Source: Maea johnstoni
Taxonomy: Eukaryota > Annelida > Polychaeta > Spionida > Magelonidae
Length of the DNA stretch: 64,000 nt
Reading direction: 5' to 3'
Assembly (NCBI GenBank): GCA_963942565.1
Contig: OZ012685.1
Coordinates: 38,113,835-38,177,834, forward strand
The translations under genes and the position numbers were made by a program. How positions within the stretch are numbered: the stretch's first letter is position 1; every line of letters starts with the position of its first letter. Shown one piece after another: positions 12,249 through 18,700 of this stretch. The notes beneath the pieces were generated by a model. That model was not told the origin of the DNA. It saw only the letters and a list, made by a program, of their open reading frames with translations, and made no database searches.

Positions 12249-15191
12249 TCAGCAACAGTAGTATTATCAGCAACAGTAGCAGTATCAGCAACAGCACTAC
12301 AGTAGTAATAGTAGGCAGCAGCAGTAATAGTACTAGCAAACAAGCAGCAGAAGTAGCAGCAGCAGTATTAGTAGCAAACGCAGAAGTAGCAGCCGCAGTA
12401 ACAGTAGTATATCAGTAGTATATCAGTAGCTTTAGTACTTGGCCTCATTTCCTTCGTCATATTCAATTTGAAAGGAAACTGCCCTGTGTTATCCTAAACA
12501 AGATACATACATAGCGGTAACAAAGGAGGATTACCAAGGTCAAAATGTCTTATTTTCTTACCTGATTTTGTAGTTTGAAAGTGTTTTAGATCTGGATGAT
12601 GGTATTTTTCCTTTCTTGTTTCTTTCTTGGTATATTGCCCATCCAGATGAAGGAAGGTTCAGTTCTTTTTGCAACTATTGGAGAAAAATGAAGAGGAAAA
12701 TAGGTGAATGTAATCATATTCTTTGGCTACCTTCCTATATTCAGAAAAAAAATTCAGCTTTGTAAAAGGAAGTTATGCATTACAAGTTGGTTAAAACTGG
12801 ATTGCGTTTTTTAAATGATTTACGTTGATTTCCAATAAGGTAAATAAAAGCAGGACTAAGAAAGTTATGTATTGACAAGCTTAGGCCAAACTAAAAATCC
12901 TGAGACAAACATGTTCATTTCATAGTCATATGGGATGGTGCCATTTCAGAATATTCAACTGCAATTCCAATATAATGTTAATTGGCATTCTTTCTATCAT
13001 CTAGGGACTGAAAACCTGAATAGAATAGTTTATATCTCACTGAGCAAAAACAAGCAATGAATATGGCTCTGACTAAGCAAAATGGCTGAGAGAGTTCCTG
13101 ATAGTACTGAACTTCTCACCATTTCTAACTTGATTTGATATTGTGTATATGTACAGACCAAATTAGGAATTTCCAATAACTTTATCCATTTCTTTTCCAA
13201 GGAAAAAATCAGAGGAAAATAGTAGTTTTGTATCTTAAATTGGGGAAGTTTGGGTGTAAAGTGATGCAAAGGGGTGGGAAGTGCCAGGTTCCTTTTTACA
13301 GCCTGATTTATGTATCAGAATTTGCTTGTTTATTTACCTTATCCAGGAAATCTTGAATTCTTTCTGTTGGTTTCACCTGGAGACGTTTTGTCCCATGCTG
13401 TGCTGATTGTACTCTTATGATCTGAAAAAAGAAAGACACTACAGGCCTCAACGCTAACTCAAAATGATACTGGCCGTGTAGGACCAGTAACACTTAGCAT
13501 CTACTGGTCCTGCAAAAAGTTTACTGGTCCTACATTGTTTTTTTAACATAACAAGAAAGAACATTGCATAAGATTCACCACAACATTTATCTTTATAAAT
13601 TTTATCTTCATTTATTTCAAAAACAATTGGAGACATCTCAGGGGGAAACTTTTTAACAAGAATGTCTCCATATGTTTACTGGCCCTGTAGGACCAGTTGA
13701 GGTCTTTTTTTACTGGCCCGAAGCTGTTTTTGGGAATTTTTACTGGCCTGGGGCCATAGGTTCACCCTTAGCGTCGAGCCCTGCACTACTTAATTGTAAA
13801 ACTGATGTGTTCATTTTAATATAATAATAACATCCAGGGTTTCAGGCTGGCCATGGGTCGCAGTCTATATTCACATGATGTTTATGGATGGTCTATATAT
13901 TTCAATTTGGAAGTGCAGGAAGGCCCACCATTTTCTGCGATTTAAAATATCAGTTCAAACCATGCCCTAGGACTCTGAAGTAAGGACCCATCACACTTGA
14001 AATGGGGGTCACTAGGATACATCGGCTGAGTAAATCATGTGGAGAATTGTATAAGTTTTTTGAAAGAGTGGACTTTTAATTTAGTATGTACCTGTGAGAA
14101 AGATCGCCGCCTGCATGCCAAACAGTACTTTGAGTTCATGTTGTATTTACACTGTTGTTTATCATAGGCCTGCACTTAAACACACACTATCTTACACTAA
14201 AAGCGGTCCTGAAGACAAACTTGGGTCAGACAGACTAGTTTTAAAGTACTTACTGCCAGTGTGATTTAATGAGACACTTTAAATTTTCTATGTACTCAAT
14301 TCATTTGCCAAGTGCATTTCCATTTATTAAGTGCAGGCCCAGGACCATTTTCATAAACAATAGGCGGCATGTGCCGAATTTAAATACAAATAGAAGTCGC
14401 TCTTTGATGAAAGCTCACGCTGACCTCTCGCAATCTCGGCAAGATGGTGGTCACCAATTGATAAACAAACCTTCTCAAGAAATCTTTGGACTACCGTTCC
14501 GTTAAAAGTATGTTTGTACTTACACATAGTAGTGCTCCAAAGAGGTTTGCCAAGTTTGGATGGCAAACTCGAACGTTTTGTCACAAAAAGTGGCAAAAGT
14601 GATTGCCAAACTTGAGTCAGACAGACTATAGCTCATATTAATCATCCTAGTGCAGTCAGGTATGAAGTAAATTTGACACCGACGGAGAAATTTGGGATGG
14701 ACGAATACTACCACAGGAGGGTATATGGGCTATCCCCGACTCTAATACCAAATAGCATCAGTATATAAAATGAGTATTAGAGTCGGCCCTGGCTAACAGT
14801 CATGCAACCTTTTTTGACAATGAATAGATAAGTGCTTGCACTATGAATGTTTTTTTTTTCACAATAAATAGAGAAACTTGTAATTACATTGTGAATGACA
14901 GAATGTATTGGTATATCCTTCCTTTTATCACACGAGGAATTACAGTGATCACATTCTATCCATAAAATATATAGTTATACACTTCATTATAGAAGCGCAC
15001 CATTCTCCATAACTAGGGTAAACGCTCTTTCCATTTCAAAACAGAAACTTGACAGATCATCAAATGTCATAATGAAACAGCTGATCCAAGTCATGGAGTA
15101 ACAAGCAATAAATGTACACTTTCAGAAACCTGATCTTCATGTCATATTGTGCAGAATGAAAGAAGTTTTTACTTACTATTGAATTAGCCAT
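224..15191 (-). CDS. NPLOC4: NPLOC4 (NPL4 homolog), 11 coding exons, C-terminus beyond window
   Basis: NPL4 pairs with UFD1 as the ubiquitin-binding cofactor of the p97/VCP (Cdc48) segregase, which pulls ubiquitylated proteins out of the ER membrane and complexes. Coding exons, from the 5' end on the minus strand: 15177-15191, 13338-13421, 12562-12674, 11162-11383, 10470-10518, 9863-9957, 9262-9385, 8605-8784, 8024-8185, 1181-1307, 224-384. All boundaries are GT-AG and the phases agree, giving 1332 nt or 444 residues. Domains in order: N-terminal ubiquitin-like/UBX-type region (MANSIIIRVQS onward), acidic linker, zinc-binding region ([12 protein letters not shown], then [10 protein letters not shown] and CTKC), then the MPN-like NPL4 core ending at [13 protein letters not shown]. 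These blocks match the remembered human protein almost residue for residue. Human NPL4 is about 608 residues, so roughly the last quarter is missing. Intron 9 holds a 6.2-kb DIRS element. Confidence 0.95.
431..607. mobile_element. MITE with GAACTTGGATATGAC termini
   Basis: A 177-bp inverted-repeat element. The left arm reads GTGAACTTGGATATGACGG and the right arm is its near-perfect reverse complement; internal copies of CATATGACGGAC repeat. The ends are flanked by TA, which suggests the Tc1/mariner group. Confidence 0.7.
1181..1307 (-). CDS. NPLOC4: NPLOC4 coding exon 10
   Basis: 127 nt encoding [20 protein letters not shown] and the block ending [11 protein letters not shown], matching the vertebrate SSEECITAGDFQNKHP region. 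It is separated from exon 9 by a 6.7-kb intron that contains the DIRS element. Donor GTAAGA, phase 1. Confidence 0.93.
1490..1660 (+). mobile_element. tRNA-derived SINE, copy 1
   Basis: It has a pol III A-box-like TGGTCTAAGG (1503-1512) and a B-box-like GGTTTGAATTCC (1552-1563) at tRNA-like spacing. A body containing AAGTTGCCAGTGACTTGG follows. The same body and boxes recur in inverted orientation near 48.5 kb, so this is a dispersed family rather than a chance tRNA likeness. Confidence 0.6.
1724..1952. repeat. DIRS left inverted terminal repeat
   Basis: Bases 1779-1952 are the near-identical reverse complement of about 7734-7911. The outer 55 bp are specific to this end and include a hairpin (GATCACT...AGTGATC) that is copied in the internal complementary region. 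Confidence 0.85.
1997..2113. repeat. DIRS internal complementary region
   Basis: The first half is the reverse complement of the left outer end, and the second half (from about 2068) is the reverse complement of the right outer end. The two halves meet at a TTTGCACTC junction. This arrangement is known to template circular DNA formation in DIRS elements. Confidence 0.85.
2688..4148 (-). CDS. DIRS tyrosine recombinase
   Basis: Open frame whose C-terminal ~330 residues look like a phage-integrase-type tyrosine recombinase. An [10 protein letters not shown] segment supplies the first catalytic Arg. [10 protein letters not shown] is the H-x-x-R box, and the tail near FIDFYF holds the Tyr nucleophile. 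DIRS elements use this enzyme in place of a DDE integrase to insert circular DNA. The frame overlaps the end of the reverse-transcriptase frame, as is usual in the family. The first ~110 residues are a shadow of that overlap and not part of the enzyme. Confidence 0.88.
   Translation of the reverse strand: MVVMPGGGRESVSAVGSASGGPVCERGQRQATAVLLPTGGSQCDSQRCASVELGQHGILCLSTTASHTQGAAKGEKVKDQNDPGGAKLGKKTMDVDSHRSAHRHSSRSADKGKAPKDARPVGIPSGPSASKFSCLEDRRRRLRERGFREGTAKLATGEIRGSTESCYNARVRVFVDWCNKNGVKDPINSSLASVCNFLHEIFQEGKAARTVGGYIAAISKWHRRIHGKKLCDIEEVANIRKATVIARPPRKIDYQSWSLPLVMDSLFQEPYEPLEGTQLKFLSHKTAFLVAVSTARRSSELGALSVEKSKFLVRPHGIEVGYVPGFVPKNARINYAGRTIVIPKFEEMASCEEERLLCPVRAVKCYKKRMKSLRKEGEQRLFVTYGNGDNQGAGASKKTIARWITETIKFAYANASEEALRVMKIKAHSVRAAATTYALLKGVEVRHILEAADWASPTTFIDFYFRPGSGPGQEFASSVLKATERS
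3575..5866 (-). CDS. DIRS reverse transcriptase / RNase H
   Basis: 763-residue open frame. Reverse transcriptase palm motifs include [21 protein letters not shown] and the catalytic YLDDFL. RNase H follows ([44 protein letters not shown]). The remaining ~180 residues (from about [19 protein letters not shown]) resemble the extra C-terminal domain many DIRS polyproteins carry, often described as methyltransferase-like. I did not find a clear cofactor motif. It overlaps both neighbouring frames. Confidence 0.92.
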   Translation of the reverse strand: MLPTDLKGRQLRNLGSINPPEASTSQGTAQDKAETTIASSRTIEIKESLFVPHGEEEIVEDVEEAEGLPIPTPGSDQFLTPFPDVPVGGRLLKFSRIWKTFCRDKWVLDVVERGYRMEFLEFPQFRGIVRSPIPSDKVSRDLLLGEVADMLAKSAIRRVPYNPQSGFYSRIFLAPKKNGKWRPVINLKPLNQYLKKQHFKMSTLADVIQEVEVDDWLVSIDLKDAYFHVPIHPSQWKYLRFCVGEEMYEFRVLPCGVTTAPRIFTKMMAPVAEYIRREIGLYTSPYLDDFLAKDKERSFLVWKSEKMVQFMLEVGLRINWEKSDLIPSQDTVHIGLRLMTKVGMVSVPEDRILAIVELVKTIQGKMMISASLYLRLLGCLNSVIHQVEWARLFIRPIQIYLQSFWKPSTGSLDDLIPVLNSLRGHLKWWRNKENLQRGLPLSPLIPNRELVTDASMEGWGAYLVQGGETRGVWSPQEKERHINYLEMLAVFRALIYFSQMWNPGDVVQVRSDNMTVVTYLNKQGGTRSSTLCFLTWDLLNWCRDRQLKMVAVYVQGEKNVLADLYSRKGLPHEWSLCPAVVENLFRLWGRPQVDLFASEGNAKLPLYCSLREDPNAIANDALLLSWDNMESYAYPPQPLIRRVLLKVKKSKTRMILVAPNWGRRPWMSILIDLLIDIPRALPIKEKLLKMPGQWVFHPDPQLLNLVAWRIGGGDSEKEAFEKELRSWQPGRLGGRQNHATMRESESSWIGVTRMGLKIPLIPL
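5640..7079 (-). CDS. DIRS gag-like protein
   Basis: 479-residue open frame upstream of the reverse transcriptase. It has an acidic N-terminal region, a long helical middle and an Arg/Gly-rich tail ([18 protein letters not shown]) suited to nucleic-acid binding. Position and composition fit the DIRS gag; no zinc knuckle was seen. Confidence 0.75.
   Translation of the reverse strand: METPTQAGVDDGEDVEEGSEEEEDDSLVEFKRRLSRIDSQVKTTPPVSVPSLTTTTTVAQGASQQPVVIHLFQDKDKEDKKRKEDEVEERNNDEDSLSLRDLVKSQLGKDDYKPYMSDQVCRDLTAEGPVLTNTAAQWARVCLDESVPFKAHFHESMWTHVVLTDDSLYKTTMVPKMVNQADSSGVKADIRQPRVPVSEVECSAWRKQVNEVLTSSSSTQNLSLVTQAIKNGYQFVNKDFKRLGMDPNVDVYVKEVCSMMGKKEPKFDKQSMAYKTLSSTNTMFRIITFIRMALETGKNLHESSVGSDDESILPMFFKVMEKASEDLRLVTARLHGLSLRKVRGQVLEGSPFEKGDREKLVRATCLPSQYLFAGRLPDGEGFRDKDAQVARAKQEVERLERRKRFASNRPQGPSAKKPRFDQPSRGKYQSGYGSRQGGNNYRQFQDNRDKREPFRPSWRGGDRGGRGRGRGSANSNARK
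7079..7723 (-). CDS. DIRS leader ORF with Cys/His cluster
   Basis: 214-residue open frame at the 5' side, starting just inside the right terminal repeat and ending at the start of the gag-like frame. Residues ~27-65 hold CRTCQAKL...[17 protein letters not shown], a Cys/His arrangement like a zinc-binding fold. The rest is Ser/Gly-rich and then a short coiled-coil-like segment. It may be the N-terminal part of gag or a separate product; I cannot tell which. Confidence 0.6.
   Translation of the reverse strand: MRLVSPWYSMSRQNTRSGKKMATRKCRTCQAKLRVEDTHALCWEHIGRSHFCDKCEELAPFGRYKDYQQFLANCWLEKDEQEGVGEMPRLSPRPGGPAEEGEIVEPLRKTSQSASRTSHHGGAHGEDAAVSDKEENGDLGHKSPQASGSLGSGRSSGGPSIELPSVWSKVKSLERGFEGLRSEMKNGLLSFKEEMKKFFSDTFSPRREEMMMFR
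7734..7930. repeat. DIRS right inverted terminal repeat
   Basis: Near-identical inverted partner of 1779-1952 with a different outer edge (GGAGTATATGTAATAGAGTG). That edge is mirrored in the internal complementary region. Confidence 0.85.
8024..8185 (-). CDS. NPLOC4: NPLOC4 coding exon 9
   Basis: 54 codons encoding [20 protein letters not shown] through [20 protein letters not shown] and RGNI. The acceptor was set at TATAG before CTGAGC: the nearer CAG would put a stop first, while this one keeps phase 0. Donor GTAAGT. Confidence 0.9.
8268..8442. mobile_element. TTAA MITE family A, copy 1
   Basis: In NPLOC4 intron 8. It starts TTAACCCTTCC and ends in CAGCGTAAGGATTGA. The core shared with other copies includes CATGTTGGTATTCATT and CAGATGAGTA. 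TTAA target and CCCTT termini are piggyBac-like. Confidence 0.75.
8605..8784 (-). CDS. NPLOC4: NPLOC4 coding exon 8
   Basis: 60 codons starting [20 protein letters not shown] and ending in [11 protein letters not shown]. This is the start of the MPN-like core domain; NPL4 lacks the metalloprotease active site. Phase 0 at both ends, donor GTAAGA. Confidence 0.93.
8998..9215. repeat. (AAT)n microsatellite
   Basis: About 215 bp of imperfect ATA/AAT trinucleotide in NPLOC4 intron 7, with interruptions (AGCAAA, AGT, GACTATG). Open frames over it (poly-Asn, poly-Ile) are artefacts. Confidence 0.95.
9262..9385 (-). CDS. NPLOC4: NPLOC4 coding exon 7
   Basis: 124 nt encoding [20 protein letters not shown] and then [20 protein letters not shown] plus Gln. 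The cysteine pattern is the second part of the NPL4 zinc-binding region. Donor GTGAGA, phase 0. Confidence 0.93.
9863..9957 (-). CDS. NPLOC4: NPLOC4 coding exon 6
   Basis: 95 nt encoding [20 protein letters not shown] and [11 protein letters not shown], matching the vertebrate block that begins PFDEDYLNHLEPPVKHMSFH. Donor GTGAGT, phase 2. Confidence 0.92.
10470..10518 (-). CDS. NPLOC4: NPLOC4 coding exon 5
   Basis: A 49-nt exon, too short to stand out as an open frame. It encodes [16 protein letters not shown], the Cys/His cluster of the first NPL4 zinc site. Acceptor CAG, donor GTAAGG; phases fit exons 4 and 6. Confidence 0.92.
10954..11145. repeat. Dispersed repeat, copy 2
   Basis: In NPLOC4 intron 4, directly beside exon 4. 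It aligns along its length with bases 1-184 and has the same TACAGTA right edge. Confidence 0.65.
11162..11383 (-). CDS. NPLOC4: NPLOC4 coding exon 4
   Basis: 222 nt. It starts [12 protein letters not shown] (end of the ubiquitin-like domain), runs through an acidic, Ser/Pro-rich linker, then [16 protein letters not shown], the counterpart of the VEDEIDQYLSKQDG segment in vertebrate NPL4. Donor GTAAGT. Confidence 0.92.
11723..12249. repeat. (AGT)n microsatellite interrupted by a MITE
   Basis: Two blocks of AGT repeats (about 11723-11850 and 12031-12249) in NPLOC4 intron 3, split by a 180-bp element. Irregular CAGCAGT/AGCAACAGT repeats continue to about 12430. Open frames over it are simple-repeat artefacts. 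Confidence 0.95.
11851..12030. mobile_element. CAGGG-type MITE (hAT-like, 5-bp TSD)
   Basis: Starts CAGGGCTTGAAATTAAG and ends CTAATCTTGAGCCCTG, so the termini are inverted repeats. Both flanks read TAGTA. It is one of several elements here with CAGGG ends and 5-bp duplications. Confidence 0.75.
12562..12674 (-). CDS. NPLOC4: NPLOC4 coding exon 3
   Basis: 113 nt encoding [19 protein letters not shown] and ending in NYKI plus two bases. Acceptor TAG, donor GTAAGA. It continues the ubiquitin-like domain; the split codon restores Arg with exon 4. Confidence 0.9.
13338..13421 (-). CDS. NPLOC4: NPLOC4 coding exon 2
   Basis: 28 codons beginning [15 protein letters not shown] and ending in FLDK, phase 0 at both ends. 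Acceptor CAG and donor GTAAAT. It encodes the first strands of the N-terminal ubiquitin-like fold. Confidence 0.92.
13442..13783. mobile_element. CAGGG-type MITE (hAT-like, 5-bp TSD)
   Basis: Starts CAGGCCTCAACGCTAA and ends TTAGCGTCGAGCCCTG. Direct CACTA duplications lie at 13437-13441 and 13784-13788. The interior repeats TACTGGTCCT/TACTGGCCC. It lies just 5' of NPLOC4 exon 2. Confidence 0.8.
14518..14630. mobile_element. Partial GTCAGACAGACTATA MITE
   Basis: One arm of the family seen complete at 23075-23370, shared from GTGCTC..AGAGGTTTGCC to GTCAGACAGACTATA. A second fragment of the terminus lies near 14225-14240. In NPLOC4 intron 1. Confidence 0.6.
15177..15191 (-). CDS. NPLOC4: NPLOC4 coding exon 1
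   Basis: ATG then Ala-Asn-Ser-Ile, followed by a consensus donor GTAAGT. It joins exon 2 in phase 0 to give MANSIIIRVQS, which matches the start of vertebrate NPL4 (MAESIIIRVQS). This fixes the initiator codon at 15189-15191. Confidence 0.9.
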
Positions 15192-15489
15192 TATTTCCCC
15201 TCGAAATTGCTACCAAAGGAGTTCCCGGATACTTCTTGATGTGTCACAGTTTGGATGACAATCAACCCTTGGAGGCTGCCATGATAGTTTACTTCGGTGA
15301 CGTCATATCGCTTTGTAAGGGACAACTTTTATATTTTTCTCAATTATAACACATATTTACGTGATTTATGATCATTCATTCTTGATTCAGAAATAAATTG
15401 ACATATTATGAAGTTTGTCTTTGCTTTTGAAATTAGTCGAAAGTGAAAACCAAAGTCTCGTTGCTGCGTTATCTCAATGGTAAACAAAC
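15192..15489. promoter_or_regulatory. NPLOC4 promoter region with CRE palindrome
   Basis: Upstream of the NPLOC4 start codon. It contains a perfect TGACGTCA (15298-15305), the CREB/ATF consensus, about 107 bp from the ATG, and no TATA box at an obvious position. A THAP-like start codon faces the other way at 15490, so the segment may be bidirectional. The transcription start is not known. Confidence 0.5.
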
Positions 15490-15547
15490 ATGGTGGATTC
15501 ATGCTCTGCATTTGGAATCAGTGTCGCTCAGGGCACGAAGGCTAAAG
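15490..15547 (+). pseudogene. THAP-like N-terminal fragment
   Basis: The ATG opens MVDSCSAFGISVAQGTKAKG, which resembles the first ~20 residues of THAP zinc-finger proteins (Cys, Ala-x-Gly, basic stretch, Lys-Gly before the exon end). The second zinc-ligand Cys position reads Ile, the expected splice donor is weak (GTTGGT), and I found no following exon. It could be a decayed first exon, a very divergent gene, or chance. Confidence 0.3.
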
Positions 15548-15711
15548 GTTGGTTAGGATAACATATACCGGGTTATTTGTGTAACTGGAAAAGTAAAGCG
15601 TACACCAAATATATTTTCAATGTCTTTTACTCTCTGCATCCTTTCTTCATTGTGTAAACAAGCTTGAATCATTTCCAGGACTGGACACTTGTTTTGGTTT
15701 TTGCAGTTGAC

Positions 15712-18700
15712 TTAAAGGGGTTATGAAGAGTGTTTTGAAAAAAATGAGTTAGATGCAGAATAGTAAGGCATACATGATATTATTTCAGTATGTCTATGCT
15801 ATTCTGCAAGAAAAAGCTTTATTTTCGCAAAAAGAAGACTTTTTGCCTTGCCCGTAGCGCCGAAGGCAAAGTGTGGTGTGACGTCATAGGGGGGGCCTAG
15901 GCTGCCGCGTCGTCCTCGCACCAATGCAATGCCAATGGCTACTGGCGAGGTTCGTCACTCTCCAGTGTTACCAGCAGTGTTAGCAGCAGCAATTTGAATT
16001 CACACCTCAGTGAACATAAGGAAGAGGTCGTAGAAGTGCCTTACATGTATAATATGTATAAATAATTCGTCTTTTGCTGCTATAGAAATGTAAAGAATGT
16101 GAATCACTTTATGACAGCTGCATTGTTTACCTCTATTATCGCTCAGTATCTATTGCTCGATATATCAGGATATAGGATATAGATCAAGTTACCTTTCTAC
16201 ATGTAGTATACATAGCTCCTTCATTATCAAGAATTATACTTACCACAGCATATTTGTCTATGTGCTGCCTCTAGATTTATATGTAATCAGTCAAGTTTGT
16301 ATTTACCCAGGCAGTGTGATACCTTAATTTTTCAGTTGTAATCACATTGATGCCAGTTGCTCCCTATCAACACTGCTGGGGTTGCAAAGTCATCTTTTGC
16401 TTTTCTAAGAGAATAAATAAAGCTCTTATTCTTGAAATGATGGTACATTGTACTTAGGGCAGGTTGATTGGTGAATATCATGCTATTTGATTTATGTACC
16501 AGTGAAAACCTTTGATATCATCATGATCATAAAAATCGAGAAAGACTCAATTCAAGAGGTGGAATTCTGGATTGAGGGTGTAATATTTTGAAAGGACACA
16601 CACATATTTGCGGAGACAGGGCATCCGCACCTGCAAGTCAGTTAGAGAAGAAATAGGCCTATCTCACTAAACGCTTGAGAAAAAAGCTTATCACCTCAGT
16701 ATGTCATTCAAGTCACAATACTTATCATAGGTGATCCTGGCAATACCCTTTTTGTATGTTGCGCCAGTACCCTAACAATCTTTCTTTACATTAAAATATG
16801 TACTATGACCTCATGTAATTGCCTTTTTTGTTTGCATGTTGCTGTACATGTACTATTTATTTAATTGTGGTGAACACACATGTGTCTGGAAGATGATGTA
16901 AAGATCGACAAGATTATGATAGCGGTCATATATTTATTGTGGCCCTCAGCCGTTGTTCAGGGTCTGACAATAAGATTTCAGGCTAGGGGCTCAAAAAGAT
17001 ATTTTGATAAAAATAAGTGGCCAAAAACAGGATTTAGGTTTATTAATCATACTATTTTTGGCCCCTAATCTGAAAAATCAAGGGGTCAACAGCAAAATCT
17101 AGGGGCATATGCCCCTGGGCCACTGGGAAAGTCAAACCTCGATGTTGCCAGTCTAGTGTACGCCTTAAAAGGTGAGTTGGATCTGTAGTATACACGCTAA
17201 GTGTGATGGAAATAAATCATACTGAGGTACACCCTGACTGTGTCCTCAGAGGGCCCTTAAGAATAGGGCTGGTTTACTGAATACAGAAAGATATGCATGG
17301 GTTGCTCCTGGGGACTTGCAACTGGACTTCTCAAGCGAAACATCTGCTGTGCTATAGCTACAGTTCTAAAATTAGAACAGGAAACAATTTACTTTCAGGA
17401 TGGTTTGACATGCCAAAAGCAAGATTGGTGTATGCACGGTGTGGATCTTATAACAGACATAAACTTGAGTCTAGACCGAAATGGCATTCGAAGTGCGCGT
17501 GCACGTTACTGCCCGTAGGGCGTGACAAGTTCAGAATTCTACCATTTGCCCAGATGGCATAAGACTAGGTGTATAGAGAGAAGTGCCTGTATTTAATTTG
17601 TCGTAAATAACGGTTTATGGCAGCGAGTTTATTGAATGAAACAGAGCGGCCAAAAAACAAAGTCATGCATGCGATTGAAAGCTTTTCTTAATGTATGGGA
17701 AAATTTTTGGGATATTTTCGCGCCCGTGTACTTCTAGCTAATATGTCGCAATAGGGGAACGACTTTACGGTAATCCATCGACTTGTCTAACATCTAGATG
17801 TACACCTATATTATAGTAGTCTACCCGGCGGAGAGAACTCATGCTGAGAATATCATTAAACTGGCCATAAGTTCTTAAATCATGGTACGAGTATGTTATG
17901 AATTGTTCAATTGATATTGTGCACATAGGTCGGCATACTCGTCAGCATTCAACAATCCAAAATCAGGAGATATCAGGCGGTTTACTATAATGAGGCATCT
18001 TTTGGTTTCATTTTGTTTAGTTCCAATTCTGGCCACTACGGGCCAGGTTAGTACACCTGCTTAAGGAGTGGGCCTTTGCAGTTGATAATCATGGAAACAT
18101 ATGTTAATAGGATAACTTTAATTGCAGTTTATGTAGCAGATCACAATTGCTGCATGATAATATACACACAGTTATCAAAAACACGCAGATCGCTTTGGAA
18201 CTGAAAATGTTGTCATCATCAACATTTACATTTACATCTTTCCAGACATTGTGTGATCTTTCAAGATCAAATACTTACTATGTTCAGCATATTATGAAAT
18301 TATTGGCTCTTGGCTAGAAAATAAATTTATTCTTGAGGAATGGTGGATGATTTTTGATTTTTTTGGCAAATCAGTAGCTAATCTGAAGATATCTGACCAA
18401 GTTATATAATTCATACCTGTTAACATTCAACCATCCAAAATTAGGAGATTTTACGCGGTTCCAATCCTGGCCACTAGGGGTCAGGCTAGTTTATTAGTTT
18501 AGGAGTGGGCTATTATATTTTACAGGTGTTGGCAAATTGATAACCATACAAGTATGATTATGAAATAATTTTTATATAGCAGATCACACTTGCAGCATGA
18601 GGACAGATTCCCAGTTATGAAAAACACACAGAGATTGCTTTTGAACTGAAAATATCATAAAAGTCCAGGACCCAGAGGGTTGGTCAGTATCATATTAGGG

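Noticed and set aside
11601-12343. Poly-Ser, poly-Val, poly-Leu and poly-Thr frames
   Set aside because: Simple translation of AGT microsatellites around a MITE.
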